NCBI GenBank assembly: GCA_025808875.1
Contig: CP075528.1
Span: 3,160,473-3,224,472, forward strand
Source of the DNA: Enhydrobacter sp.
GTDB taxonomy: Bacteria > Pseudomonadota > Alphaproteobacteria > Reyranellales > Reyranellaceae
Direction: 5' to 3'
Length of the DNA stretch: 64,000 bases
Shown: piece after piece, positions 54,021-63,266 of the stretch
Layout of the letters: every line of letters begins with the position of its first letter
How positions within the stretch are numbered: position 1 is the first letter of the stretch
Program-made: the position numbers and the translations under genes
The notes under the pieces: model-generated
The model's input: only the letters and a program-made list of their open reading frames with translations
Told to the model about the DNA's origin: nothing
Databases searched by the model: none

Positions 54021-56018
54021 TCAGCCGGCTTCGAACTCGACCAGTTCGGCACCCTCGGCAACCTGCTCGCCGACGGCGTAGCGCACGCTCTTGACCGTGC
54101 CGTCGGCGGGAGCCGCGAGCGTGTGCTCCATCTTCATCGCCTCGAGTACGAGGAGCGGCTGGCCCTTGCTGACGCTGTCCCCGGCCTTGACCTTGAGGTC
54201 GATGATCTTGCCCGGCAGCGGCGAGCGTACCGAGGCCTCGCCCGCGCCCGCCGCCTCGTAGCGGGTGACGTCGAGCGGATCGACCAACACCAGCCGCCGG
54301 TTCGCGCCATGGGCGAACAGGCTGTATTCGATGGCGCCGTCGTTGGCGCGGCGGCGCACGACCGTGGCGACGAAGGTGTCGCCGGCCAGCCGAATCGCCA
54401 GCCGGCCGCCGTCGGCGCGCTGCACCCACGCCTCCGACGACCCACCCGGCAGTTCGAGGAGCAGTCCGCCCGAACGCGGTCGACGGGCGATCACGGCAAC
54501 CTCGCGCTCGCCGTCCCTCCACCGCACCTCGTCATGGCCCTCGTCGAGCAAGCGAAACCCGTTGGTCTGGTCCCATGGATCACGCGTGCCGTCGGGACGC
54601 TCGAACTCTGCCAGCCGCGCCAAGGTGGCGATGGCGAGCGCGCGATCGTCGGCCGGCGCCAGCTTGGCGAACAGCGCCTCCCGATGACGCTCGATGAAGC
54701 CCGTGTCGACTTCGCCGCCGACGAATGCGGGATGGACGCACAGCGCCTTCAGCAGGGCGGCGTTGGTCGTCACGCCGACCACTTCGGTCTCACCCATCAG
54801 CGCCGCCATGCGCCGCAGCGCCGAGGTCCGGTCGCGGTCGTGCACGATTACCTTGGCGATCATCGGATCGTAGAACGGCGTCACCGTGTCGCCCTCGCGC
54901 ACGCCTGTATCGACGCGCACGTGCGCTCCCTCCTCGGGCAGCCGCACGTGCATCAGCGTGCCCGTCGACGGCAGGAAATTGCGCGCCGGGTCCTCGGCAT
55001 AGAGTCGGACCTCGACGGCGTGGCCGTCGATGCGAAGCTCGTCCTGCCGCAACGGCAGACGACCATCCGCCGCGACGAGAAGCTGCCATTCGACGAGATC
55101 CTGCCCGGTAATCGCCTCGGTGACCGGATGCTCGACCTGGAGCCGGGTGTTCATTTCCATGAAGTAGAACGTGCCGTCCTGGTCGGCGATGAACTCGACC
55201 GTGCCGGCGCCGACATAGCCGATCGCCTTGGCGGCGGCGACCGCCGCCTCGCCCATCGCCTTGCGCCGCGCCGGTTCCATGCCGGGTGCGGGCGCCTCTT
55301 CGATCACCTTCTGATGCCGACGCTGGATCGAGCAGTCGCGCTCGAACAGATAGACGCAGTCGCCATGGCCGTCGGCGAAGACCTGGATCTCGATGTGGCG
55401 CGGCCGCGTCAGATACTTCTCGATCAGCACATGGTCGTCGGCGAAGGAGGCCTTGGCCTCGCGCTTGGCGCCGGCCAGGGCGTCAGCGAACTTGCCCGCC
55501 TCCTCGACGATGCGCATGCCCTTGCCGCCGCCGCCCGCCGACGCCTTGATCAGCACCGGGAAGCCGATGCGCTCGGCCTCCCCCGCTAGCAGGTCGAGCG
55601 CCTGGTCGTCGCCATGATAGCCCGGCACCAACGGCACCCTGGCCTTCTCCATGATCTTCTTGGCTTCGCTCTTGGACCCCATCGCGCGGATCGCCTGTGG
55701 CGGCGGTCCGATGAAGACGATCCCTGCCTTGGCGCAGGCCTCGGCGAAGCCGGCATTCTCCGACAGGAACCCGTAGCCCGGATGGATCGCCTGCGCGCCC
55801 GTGCGCTTCGCCGCCTCGATCAGCTTGTCGGCCACGAGATAGCTCTCGCGTGCCGGCGATGCGCCGATATGAACCGCCTCGTCCGCCATCGCCACGTGCC
55901 GCGCGTTGCGGTCGGCGTCGGAATAGACCGCCACCGTCTTGATGCCGAGCCGCCGTGCCGTCTTGACGACCCGGCAGGCGATCTCGCCGCGGTTGGCGAT
56001 CAGGATCTTGGCGAACAT
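54021..56018 (-). CDS. Methylcrotonyl-CoA carboxylase alpha (biotin) subunit
   Basis: Biotin carboxylase plus biotin carrier, 665 aa. N-terminus MFAKILIANRGEIACRV. ATP-grasp: KASAGGGGKGMRIV and MNTRLQVEHPVTE. The carrier motif EAMKMEHT at the C-terminus has the biotinylated Lys629. With the beta subunit at 57399 it should carboxylate 3-methylcrotonyl-CoA in leucine degradation; geranyl-CoA is an alternative substrate. ATG at 56018, 2 bp after the preceding stop. Confidence 0.93.
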   Translation of the reverse strand: MFAKILIANRGEIACRVVKTARRLGIKTVAVYSDADRNARHVAMADEAVHIGASPARESYLVADKLIEAAKRTGAQAIHPGYGFLSENAGFAEACAKAGIVFIGPPPQAIRAMGSKSEAKKIMEKARVPLVPGYHGDDQALDLLAGEAERIGFPVLIKASAGGGGKGMRIVEEAGKFADALAGAKREAKASFADDHVLIEKYLTRPRHIEIQVFADGHGDCVYLFERDCSIQRRHQKVIEEAPAPGMEPARRKAMGEAAVAAAKAIGYVGAGTVEFIADQDGTFYFMEMNTRLQVEHPVTEAITGQDLVEWQLLVAADGRLPLRQDELRIDGHAVEVRLYAEDPARNFLPSTGTLMHVRLPEEGAHVRVDTGVREGDTVTPFYDPMIAKVIVHDRDRTSALRRMAALMGETEVVGVTTNAALLKALCVHPAFVGGEVDTGFIERHREALFAKLAPADDRALAIATLARLAEFERPDGTRDPWDQTNGFRLLDEGHDEVRWRDGEREVAVIARRPRSGGLLLELPGGSSEAWVQRADGGRLAIRLAGDTFVATVVRRRANDGAIEYSLFAHGANRRLVLVDPLDVTRYEAAGAGEASVRSPLPGKIIDLKVKAGDSVSKGQPLLVLEAMKMEHTLAAPADGTVKSVRYAVGEQVAEGAELVEFEAG

Positions 56019-56020
56019 CG

Positions 56021-56611
56021 CTATTTCTTCGGCCCCGGATACTCCGGCCAGAACGCCGTGTCGCAGGGTGCCTCGGTCCAGGTCTGGTCGCGCCCGAGTC
56101 CGATCAGCCAGTGCAGGAATGCGAGTCCGTCCTCCAGCTTGGCTTCCGGATGGGAGCGCTTGTACTCGGCCTTCGCCGAATCGGTCGCCGCCGCCGGCTC
56201 GAGCATCATCTTCCACGGCAGGTCGGTGCAGTACTTGTGCGCACCGGCCGCCTCCGCATCGGGCGTGCGCTCCTTCAGCAGGGCGTCGTAGTGAAACGAG
56301 CCGAGCGATCGGCCGTCGTCGGCTGCCTTCGCCCTCTGCTCGTCGGCGGCGAACTTGCCGAGCAGAGCCGTCCAGGCGGGGTCCTTCGAGGCGCAGTACC
56401 GATACCGCTTGTCCATCGCCATGATGATGCGATCGATGTCGTCGGCCCTCCCGACCTTGCACAGCTGAGTGGCGATGCGCGCCTGAGCCGCTGTCGACAC
56501 CACGATCTCGCCCAACCGGCTGGCCCTGCCGACACGGGGATCCGTCTGGGCGGCCGCCAGGGACGGCGCCAGGGCCACGAGAATTGCGGCAATCGGGAGG
56601 AGTTTGTGCAT
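56021..56611 (-). CDS. Exported hypothetical protein inside the carboxylase operon
   Basis: Unrecognised 196-aa protein. Signal peptide MHKLLPIAAILVALAPSLAAAQ. The mature domain is helical with four or more Cys (LCKVG, YRYCASK, KYCTDL, APCDTAF) that could form disulfides. The start shares one base with the crotonase stop (TGATG), and its stop is 2 bp before MCC alpha, so it is translated within the operon although it is periplasmic. Its role in leucine metabolism is unclear. Confidence 0.8.
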   Translation of the reverse strand: MHKLLPIAAILVALAPSLAAAQTDPRVGRASRLGEIVVSTAAQARIATQLCKVGRADDIDRIIMAMDKRYRYCASKDPAWTALLGKFAADEQRAKAADDGRSLGSFHYDALLKERTPDAEAAGAHKYCTDLPWKMMLEPAAATDSAKAEYKRSHPEAKLEDGLAFLHWLIGLGRDQTWTEAPCDTAFWPEYPGPKK

Positions 56612-57390
56612 CAGACGGCCCACCTTGGTTTGCGCTTGTCGAGGAACGCCTTCATGCCTTCGAGCGCCTCCTCGGTCACGCATTGATTGGCGACGTGCTC
56701 GCCCAGAAAGTCGGCGGTCGCGCCGTCGTGGGGGCGACTGTCGACTTCCGGAACCAGCGTCTTGATCAGCTTCTGCACCGAAGGCGCGCCGAGCTTCAGC
56801 TCGGCAGCCAGCGTGGCGACGGTGGTATCGAGTTCCTCCGCGTCGACCACCTGGTCGACCAGGCCGATGCGCAGCGCGGTCGCCGCGTCGAAGAGGCCGC
56901 CGTGCATCAGAAGCTGGCGCGCCATCCTCGGGCCGACCGCCTCGATCAGGGCCGGGATGGCGATGCCGGCGAGCAGCCCGTTGCGCACCGACGTCATGCC
57001 GAAGCGCGCCGTCGACGCCGCCACCGCGAAGTCGCAGGCCAGCATCAGGCCGACGCCACCGCCGACCGCCGCGCCATGCACGCGGGCGATCGAGGGCTTG
57101 GGGAAGTCGTAAATGGCCTGCACCGCCCCCATCATGACGTCGGCGCCGACGCGCCGCGTGATGGCATCGAGCCCGGGCCAGCTCAGCACCCAGTTGAAGT
57201 CGCCGCCGGCCGAGAAGACGGCGCCCTCGCCGCCCACAACGAGCACACGAACAGTCTCGTCGGCGGCAAAGGCGTCGAGGGCGTCGACAACGGCTCGCGC
57301 GGCCGCGGCATCGAGCGAGTTCATATCGGCCGGTCGATTGAGACGCAGGGTCGCCACGCCGGACATGACGGAGGTAAGGATCGGAGCCAT
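56611..57390 (-). CDS. Crotonase-family protein (LiuC-like position)
   Basis: Enoyl-CoA hydratase/isomerase fold, 259 aa. The oxyanion-hole segments are SAGGDFNWV and HGAAVGGGVGLMLACDF. By position it should be 3-methylglutaconyl-CoA hydratase. Both catalytic Glu positions are altered: GGGVGL instead of GGGxEL, and FGMTSVRNG where LiuC-type proteins usually have SEVRxG. Hydratase activity is therefore doubtful. Start at ATG 57390, with an upstream GTG 57396 possible. It follows MCC beta by 8 bp. Confidence 0.85.
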   Translation of the reverse strand: MAPILTSVMSGVATLRLNRPADMNSLDAAAARAVVDALDAFAADETVRVLVVGGEGAVFSAGGDFNWVLSWPGLDAITRRVGADVMMGAVQAIYDFPKPSIARVHGAAVGGGVGLMLACDFAVAASTARFGMTSVRNGLLAGIAIPALIEAVGPRMARQLLMHGGLFDAATALRIGLVDQVVDAEELDTTVATLAAELKLGAPSVQKLIKTLVPEVDSRPHDGATADFLGEHVANQCVTEEALEGMKAFLDKRKPRWAV

Positions 57391-57398
57391 GTCCACGA

Positions 57399-59006
57399 TC
57401 ACATGCGGAAGACGCCGAACTTCGTGGTCCCGATCGGCTGGTTCATCGCCGCGGACAGACCGAGCGCCAGCGCCATGCGCGTGTCGACCGGATCGAGGAT
57501 GCCGTCGTCCCACAGCCGCGCCGTCGCGTAGTAGGGATGGCCCTCGCGGTCGTAGGCCTCGCGCACCGGCTGCTTGAATTTCTCTTCTTCTTCTCTCGAC
57601 CACGTGCCGCCCTTGGCCTCGATGTTGTCGCGCCGCACCGTGGCGAGCACGCTGGCGGCCTGCTCGCCGCCCATCACCGAGATGCGCGCCGACGGCCACA
57701 TCCACAGGAAGCGCGGGCTGTAGGCGCGGCCGCACATGCCGTAGTTGCCGGCGCCGTAGCTGCCGCCGACGATCACGGTGAACTTGGGCACCGCGACGGT
57801 CGACACGGCGGTCACCATCTTGGCTCCGTCGCGGGCGATTCCGCCGGCCTCGTACTTGCGGCCCACCATGAAGCCCGTGATGTTCTGCAGGAAGACGAGT
57901 GGAACGCCGCGCTGGCCGCACAGTTCGATGAAGTGTGCCGCCTTGAGTGCCGATTCGTTGAACAGGATGCCGTTGTTGGCGACGATGCCGACCGGATGCC
58001 CCCAAATGCGCGCGAAGCCGGTGACGATGGTCGTGCCGTAGAGCTGCTTGAATTCGTCGAGTTCGCTGTCGTCGACCAAGCGGGCTATCACCTCGCGCAT
58101 GTCGAAGGGCGTCTTCGAATCGGCCGGCACGACGCCGTAGAGCTCCTCGCCCGCGTATCTCGGCTCCACCGGGTCGAGAAGCGAGACGGACGGGCTCTTC
58201 CTCCAGTTCAAGTTGGCGACGATTCGGCGCGCCATGCCGAGCGCATGGCTGTCGTTCATGGCGTAGTGGTCGGCAACCCCCGACGTGCGAGCATGTACGT
58301 CGGCGCCGCCGAGATCCTCGGCGCTCACGACCTCGCCGATAGCCGCCTTCACCAACGGCGGGCCGGCCAGGAAGATCGTGCCCTGCTTGCGCACGATGAT
58401 CGTCTCATCGCTCATTGCCGGCACGTAGGCACCGCCCGCCGTGCACGAACCCATCACCACGGCGATCTGCGGGATGCCTTGCGCCGACATGTTGGCCTGG
58501 TTGTAGAAGATGCGGCCGAAATGGGTCTTGTCGGGGAAAACCTCGGGCCATTGCGGCAGGTTCGCGCCGCCCGAATCGACCATGTAGACGCAGGGCAGGC
58601 GATTCTCCATCGCCACCTCCTGCGCCCGCAAATGCTTCTTCACCGTCATCGGGTAGTACGTGCCGCCTTTCACGGTGGCATCGTTGCACACGATCACGCA
58701 CTCCACTCCGCTGACGCGGCCGATGCCGGTGATGACACCCGAGCCAGGCGCCTCATTGTCGTACATGTCCATCGCCGCGAGCGGCGACAGTTCGAGAAAG
58801 GGCGAACCGGGATCGAGCAGCGCGCGCACCCGCTCGCGCGGCAGCAGCTTGCCGCGCGCGACATGGCGTTTGCGCGATTCCTCGCCGCCACCCAGCCGCA
58901 CCTTGTCGGTACGCTGGCGCAGGTCGGCGACCAACGCCCGCATGGCCTCCGCGTTGCGCCTGAAACCATCGGAACGGGTGTCGATCTGCGAGGAAAGAAC
59001 GGTCAT
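57399..59006 (-). CDS. Methylcrotonyl-CoA carboxylase beta subunit
   Basis: Carboxyltransferase of 535 aa. Two crotonase-like halves: N-terminal ([37 protein letters not shown]) and C-terminal ([40 protein letters not shown]). The [11 protein letters not shown] and GNYGMCGRA blocks are typical of MCC and geranyl-CoA carboxylases. First gene of the operon; ATG 59006 ([13 protein letters not shown]) is chosen by family alignment. Confidence 0.94.
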   Translation of the reverse strand: MTVLSSQIDTRSDGFRRNAEAMRALVADLRQRTDKVRLGGGEESRKRHVARGKLLPRERVRALLDPGSPFLELSPLAAMDMYDNEAPGSGVITGIGRVSGVECVIVCNDATVKGGTYYPMTVKKHLRAQEVAMENRLPCVYMVDSGGANLPQWPEVFPDKTHFGRIFYNQANMSAQGIPQIAVVMGSCTAGGAYVPAMSDETIIVRKQGTIFLAGPPLVKAAIGEVVSAEDLGGADVHARTSGVADHYAMNDSHALGMARRIVANLNWRKSPSVSLLDPVEPRYAGEELYGVVPADSKTPFDMREVIARLVDDSELDEFKQLYGTTIVTGFARIWGHPVGIVANNGILFNESALKAAHFIELCGQRGVPLVFLQNITGFMVGRKYEAGGIARDGAKMVTAVSTVAVPKFTVIVGGSYGAGNYGMCGRAYSPRFLWMWPSARISVMGGEQAASVLATVRRDNIEAKGGTWSREEEEKFKQPVREAYDREGHPYYATARLWDDGILDPVDTRMALALGLSAAMNQPIGTTKFGVFRM

Positions 59007-59073
59007 GACCGGGTCAAACTGCCCGGACCCGCGAGCCCGTGCAAGACCGTGGGGCGGAACGCATCCGGATCGA

Positions 59074-60135
59074 TCAGGGTAGGCGCGAGAGGTTACGCCA
59101 GGCCGAGCTCTGCGCGGTGAAGGCCCGCTGGTTGGCGAGGCCGGTGGCAAAGGCCGCGTCGCGCTCGGCACGCTCCTTCAGTACGGCCTCGCTGCTCTTG
59201 CGAAACGCGTCGAGCACGGCCGGGGACCATTGCTTGAAGACGACGCCGGCAGCGCGCAGCTTGTCGAGAGCGAGCCCCTGCAATTGCGGCGACCGGCTGA
59301 GCATCCACACCATGTTGGCGCGGCAGGCGGTCTCGATCTGGGAACGCTGCGCGGGCGCAAGCTGATCCCACTTGTCCTTGCGCATCAGAAAGTCGAGTAC
59401 AGCCGAGGGCTGCTGCCAGCCCGGGAAATAATAGGGCAGCCCGAGCTTGTCGAAGCCCAATGCCGCGTCGATCGCCGGTGTCGACATCTCGCCGCCGTCA
59501 ACCTTGCCCTGCTGCAGTTCATGGAAGAACTCGCCCGCGCCCAACGGCACGACCGTCGCCCCCAGCCGCGTCAGCACGTCCGCCGAGTTCTTGCCGTAGC
59601 GCAGCCGCAAGCCCTTCAGGTTCGCAACCGTGCTGACATCGCCGCGGAACCAGCCACCACCCTTGGGCCCCTGCACGCCACAGGGAATGCCGACGACGCC
59701 CAGCTTTTCGTAGGCGTCACGGTGAATGCGGCCGCCATCCCCTTCGATCAGCCAGGAGGTCATTTCGTGCGGCCCCGGTCCGAACGGGACGGTGGCGAAG
59801 AGGCCGAAGACCGGCGTCTCCGCCGCGGCATAGCCTGACCAGGTGAAAGCGGCTTCGAGGCGGCCCTCGACCACAGCCGTGAGCATTTCGGGCGTCGGAG
59901 CGATGTGGCCGGGCTCGACGATCTTGATGACGAGGCCGCCGCCGGACACATGCTTCACAGTCTTGGTGAAGGCGCGCACCCCCTCGCCTGCACCCGGCAG
60001 GCTGGGATTAAACGCGGTCTGCATCTTGATGACACGGTTGCCCGTCGCAGGGTCGCCGGCCACGGCAACACCCGCCCAAGCCACCAAGAAAGCGGCGAAG
60101 GCCCCAACCCTCCCCACGTTACGGCGTACGGTCAT
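59074..60135 (-). CDS. TRAP transporter substrate-binding protein (DctP family), orphan
   Basis: Periplasmic binding protein of 353 aa. Signal peptide ends near AGVAVAGD. DctP motifs are [40 protein letters not shown] and [17 protein letters not shown]. The second half has the conserved [19 protein letters not shown]. No DctQ or DctM membrane genes are in the window, so it must work with a distant permease. It is 67 bp upstream of MCC beta, so it may be co-transcribed and bring in a carboxylic acid or its amino-acid precursor. Confidence 0.9.
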   Translation of the reverse strand: MTVRRNVGRVGAFAAFLVAWAGVAVAGDPATGNRVIKMQTAFNPSLPGAGEGVRAFTKTVKHVSGGGLVIKIVEPGHIAPTPEMLTAVVEGRLEAAFTWSGYAAAETPVFGLFATVPFGPGPHEMTSWLIEGDGGRIHRDAYEKLGVVGIPCGVQGPKGGGWFRGDVSTVANLKGLRLRYGKNSADVLTRLGATVVPLGAGEFFHELQQGKVDGGEMSTPAIDAALGFDKLGLPYYFPGWQQPSAVLDFLMRKDKWDQLAPAQRSQIETACRANMVWMLSRSPQLQGLALDKLRAAGVVFKQWSPAVLDAFRKSSEAVLKERAERDAAFATGLANQRAFTAQSSAWRNLSRLP

Positions 60136-60245
60136 CGGGCCGCCGTCCGGTCTCCCCAAGTCTTGTTTCCGGCCGATTGTGCGGCCTTGTTCACACCGAA
60201 TGAGTTTCGCATGCCATGAACCCGGGAACAAGCGACCGATGGCGC

Positions 60246-61382
60246 TCAGAGCGCCGCCATTCCCCTGCCGATCAGGATGCGCTGGACGTCGCTGGTGCCT
60301 TCGTAGATCTGGCATACCCGAACATCACGCCAGATCTTCTCGGCCAGGTAGTCGGCGACGTAGCCGTAACCGCCATGGGTCTGAATCGCAGCCGAGCACA
60401 CCTCCTCGGCCATTTCCGAAGCATATAGCTTGGCCATTGCGGCTTCGGTGAGGCATGGCCGACCGGCATCGCGCAACGTTGCCGCATGCAGCACCATCTG
60501 GCGGGCGACCGTGATTTTCGTGGCCATGTCGGCCAGGCGGAACTGGACTGCCTGATGGTTGATGATCGCCGTGCCGAACGCCTGTCGTTCCGAGGCATAG
60601 GCCCGCGCCAGCTCGAATGACGCCCGCGCCATGCCGACAGCCTGGGCAGCGATGCCGATACGGCCGGCCTCGAGATTGGCGAGCGCGATGCGATAGCCCT
60701 CGCCCTCCGCGCCGAGCATTGTATCGGCGCCGACGGCACAATCCTCGAAGGCGATCTGGCAGGTGTCGGACGACTTCTGGCCGAGCTTCTTTTCGACCGC
60801 GGCGACGCGGTATCCCGGCGTCCGGGTCGGCACGATGAAGCACGAGATGCCGCGCTTGGGCGACGTCGGGTCGGTGACGGCGAAGACCAGCGCAACGTCG
60901 GCGCTGCGGCCCGAGGTGATGAACTGTTTCACTCCGTTCAGGAGCCAGCCGTTGCCGCGCCGCTCGGCGCGCGTCTTGAGGTTCGAGGCGTCGGAGCCGG
61001 CGTGCGGCTCGGTGAGGCAGAAGGCGCCCAGTACCTCGCCCTGCGCCATGGGCTTCAGCCACCGCTCCTTCTGCTCCGACGAGCCGTAGGCCAGCAACGC
61101 CGCACAATCGGGCGAGTTGTTTACGCTCATCACCGTGGAAAGGCCGCCATCGGCCGCCGCGATCTCCTCCAGCGCCAGCACATAGGAGACCATGTCGGCG
61201 CCGGCGCCTCCCCACTCCGTCGGAACACACATGCCGAGGAAGCCGAGTTGCCCCATCTCGGCCAGAAGCGACCGCGGGATCTCTCCCGCCGCCTCCCAGG
61301 CCCGCACGTTCGGCAGCACCTTGTCCTGCGCGAAGGCGCGGGCGGTATCGCGGATGAGTATCTGTTCTTCGCTGAGGATCAT
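60246..61382 (-). CDS. Acyl-CoA dehydrogenase (short/branched-chain type)
   Basis: FAD-dependent alpha,beta-dehydrogenase of 378 aa. Motifs: FCLTEPHAGSDASNLKTRAE, KQFITSG, and AIQTHGGYGYVADY. The catalytic Glu is in YEGTSDVQRILIGR, the arrangement of short-chain and 2-methyl-branched enzymes; isovaleryl-CoA dehydrogenases have YEIGAGTSE there. So it is probably not the leucine-pathway enzyme despite its location. Starts 2 bp after the smpB stop. Confidence 0.92.
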   Translation of the reverse strand: MILSEEQILIRDTARAFAQDKVLPNVRAWEAAGEIPRSLLAEMGQLGFLGMCVPTEWGGAGADMVSYVLALEEIAAADGGLSTVMSVNNSPDCAALLAYGSSEQKERWLKPMAQGEVLGAFCLTEPHAGSDASNLKTRAERRGNGWLLNGVKQFITSGRSADVALVFAVTDPTSPKRGISCFIVPTRTPGYRVAAVEKKLGQKSSDTCQIAFEDCAVGADTMLGAEGEGYRIALANLEAGRIGIAAQAVGMARASFELARAYASERQAFGTAIINHQAVQFRLADMATKITVARQMVLHAATLRDAGRPCLTEAAMAKLYASEMAEEVCSAAIQTHGGYGYVADYLAEKIWRDVRVCQIYEGTSDVQRILIGRGMAAL

Positions 61383-61384
61383 GC

Positions 61385-61855
61385 CTACCGCCTCGCCAGC
61401 AGCCGTGCACGCTGGCGCTGCCAGTCGCGGTCCTTGATGGCCTGGCGCTTGTCGTGCGCCTGTTTGCCGGTGACGAGGGCGATCTCGATCTTGGCGCGGC
61501 CACGCGGATTGAAATAGACCTGAAGCGGCACGACGGTGCGGCCCTCGCGCTGGATGGCGCCGATCAGCCGGTTGATCTCCTTCTTATGCAGCAGAAGCTT
61601 GCGCGGCCGCTTGCGCTCGTGGTTGAAGCGGTTGCCGCCGGCGTACTCCGGGATGTCGGCATTGACCAGCCACGCCTCGCCGCCGTCTTCCGTGACGTAG
61701 GATTCCGCGATGGAGCTTCGGCCACCGCGCAGCGACTTGACCTCGGTGCCGGTGAGCGCGAGTCCGGCTTCCATGGTCTCCTCGATGAAGTAATTGTGCC
61801 GCGCCTTGCGGTTCTGGGCCACCACGGTGCGGCCCAGGTCCGGTTTCTTCGCCAA
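61385..61855 (-). CDS. smpB: SsrA-binding protein SmpB
   Basis: Delivers tmRNA to stalled ribosomes. It has 156 aa from the TTG at 61855 ([20 protein letters not shown]), which matches family N-termini; longer frames run into dapA. Motifs are [48 protein letters not shown] and the basic tail [14 protein letters not shown]. 11 bp after dapA. The tmRNA gene itself is not in the window. Confidence 0.95.
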   Translation of the reverse strand: MAKKPDLGRTVVAQNRKARHNYFIEETMEAGLALTGTEVKSLRGGRSSIAESYVTEDGGEAWLVNADIPEYAGGNRFNHERKRPRKLLLHKKEINRLIGAIQREGRTVVPLQVYFNPRGRAKIEIALVTGKQAHDKRQAIKDRDWQRQRARLLARR

Positions 61856-61866
61856 GGAGGTCTCGC

Positions 61867-62745
61867 CTAGTTGATCAGGCCGGCATGCACCATGGCATCG
61901 CGCACCTGCTTCTTGGTGGCGTCGGTACATTCGACCAGCGGCAGCCGGAGCTTGGCCGAGGATTGCCCGACCAGCTCACACGCGTACTTGACCGGGGCGG
62001 GGCTGGTCTCGACGAACAGCGCCTTGTGCAGCGGCATCAGCCGATCCTGGATCTCGAACACCTTGTCGAGATCGCGTGCCTTCCAGGCGTCGTGCATGTC
62101 CGCACAGAGGCGCGGCGCAACGTTGGCCGTCACCGAGATGCAGCCGTCGCCGCCCTGCGCCATGAAGCCCATGGCGCTCGCGTCCTCGCCCGAAAGCTGG
62201 ATGAAGCCTTTCTTGGCCTTGAGCTTGGTGAGAGTCGGCCGTGCCATGTCGTAGCTCGCGTCCTTGATGCCGACGATGCCCGGCACCTGCGAGAGGCGAA
62301 TGACCGTGTCGACCTGCATGTCGCCGCCGGTGCGGGGCGGCACGTTGTAGAGGATGATCGGGATGTCGACGGCCTCGGCCACCGTCTTGAAGTGCTGGAA
62401 CAGGCCTTCCTGGGTCGGCTTGTTGTAATAGGGCACGACCAGCATGGCGGCGTCGGCGCCGGCCTTCTTGGCATGGCGTGTGAGGTCGATCGCCTCCTCG
62501 GTCGAGTTGGAGCCGGTGCCGGCGATCACCGGGACGCCGGACCCCTTGGCGGCCTGGATGCAGATGTCGATGACGCGCTTGTGCTCGTCGTAGGAGAGCG
62601 TCGGCGACTCGCCGGTGGTGCCGCACGGCACGAGGCCGTCGGTGCCCTCCTTGATCTGCCAGGCCACGAACTTCTCGAAGCCCTTTTCGTCGACCGACCC
62701 GTTCTTGAACGGAGTAATCAACGCGACGAGCGATCCGGAAAACAT
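61867..62745 (-). CDS. dapA: 4-hydroxy-tetrahydrodipicolinate synthase
   Basis: Condenses pyruvate and aspartate semialdehyde, the first step of lysine/DAP synthesis. It has 292 aa. Catalytic residues visible: Thr pair in [10 protein letters not shown], Tyr in [11 protein letters not shown], and Schiff-base Lys in VGIKDAS. ATG 62745 ([19 protein letters not shown]) fits the family. The dapA-smpB order is conserved in alphaproteobacteria. Confidence 0.96.
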   Translation of the reverse strand: MFSGSLVALITPFKNGSVDEKGFEKFVAWQIKEGTDGLVPCGTTGESPTLSYDEHKRVIDICIQAAKGSGVPVIAGTGSNSTEEAIDLTRHAKKAGADAAMLVVPYYNKPTQEGLFQHFKTVAEAVDIPIILYNVPPRTGGDMQVDTVIRLSQVPGIVGIKDASYDMARPTLTKLKAKKGFIQLSGEDASAMGFMAQGGDGCISVTANVAPRLCADMHDAWKARDLDKVFEIQDRLMPLHKALFVETSPAPVKYACELVGQSSAKLRLPLVECTDATKKQVRDAMVHAGLIN

Positions 62746-62865
62746 GGCTTCCTCCGACCTTTTCTGGTGGCCGAACAGCATAGGCTCCGCTCCCTGCCGG
62801 AGCAAGGCGAGCAACCGTCCGCCGAGGCCCGGGACCGCGGGTCGACAGGGTATGGCGGACTTGGG

Positions 62866-63198
62866 TCAGCCCGTCGCTGTCCGCGGACCGAACAGGATGA
62901 TCGCCGCACCGACCAAGCAGACAGTGCCACCGATCTGATCCCAGCGATCCGGCCTTGCGCCCTCGACGATCCACAACCAGACAATCGAGGCGGCGATATA
63001 GACGCCGCCATAGGCGGCGTAGGCTCGGCCGGCCGCCGAGGACTCGACGAGCGTCAACAGATAGGCGAACAGCGCGAGGCTCATCAGGCCGGGCGCCAGC
63101 CACCACGCGGGCTTGCCCAGCCGCAGCCATCCCCAGAAGGCGAAGCATCCCGCGATCTCGGCGGCTGCGGCGCCGACATAAGCTGCGATCGAAATCAC
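62866..63198 (-). CDS. ynfA: YnfA-family small membrane protein
   Basis: A 110-aa inner-membrane protein with four helices ([66 protein letters not shown]). The UPF0060/YnfA family resembles small-multidrug-resistance carriers. GTG start at 63198 with GGAG upstream. Divergent from the transglycosylase gene across 68 bp. Confidence 0.92.
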   Translation of the reverse strand: MISIAAYVGAAAAEIAGCFAFWGWLRLGKPAWWLAPGLMSLALFAYLLTLVESSAAGRAYAAYGGVYIAASIVWLWIVEGARPDRWDQIGGTVCLVGAAIILFGPRTATG

Positions 63199-63266
63199 GT
63201 CCGTTCTCCTCGCGCGCTCCAACTTGCCATTGTGATGCCGCAAGCTCCTGCCTACGATTCCCTGCC

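Noticed and set aside
60246..61382. Isovaleryl-CoA dehydrogenase (liuA)
   Set aside because: The catalytic Glu lies in YEGTSDVQR; isovaleryl-CoA dehydrogenases have YEIGAGTSE with Glu elsewhere.
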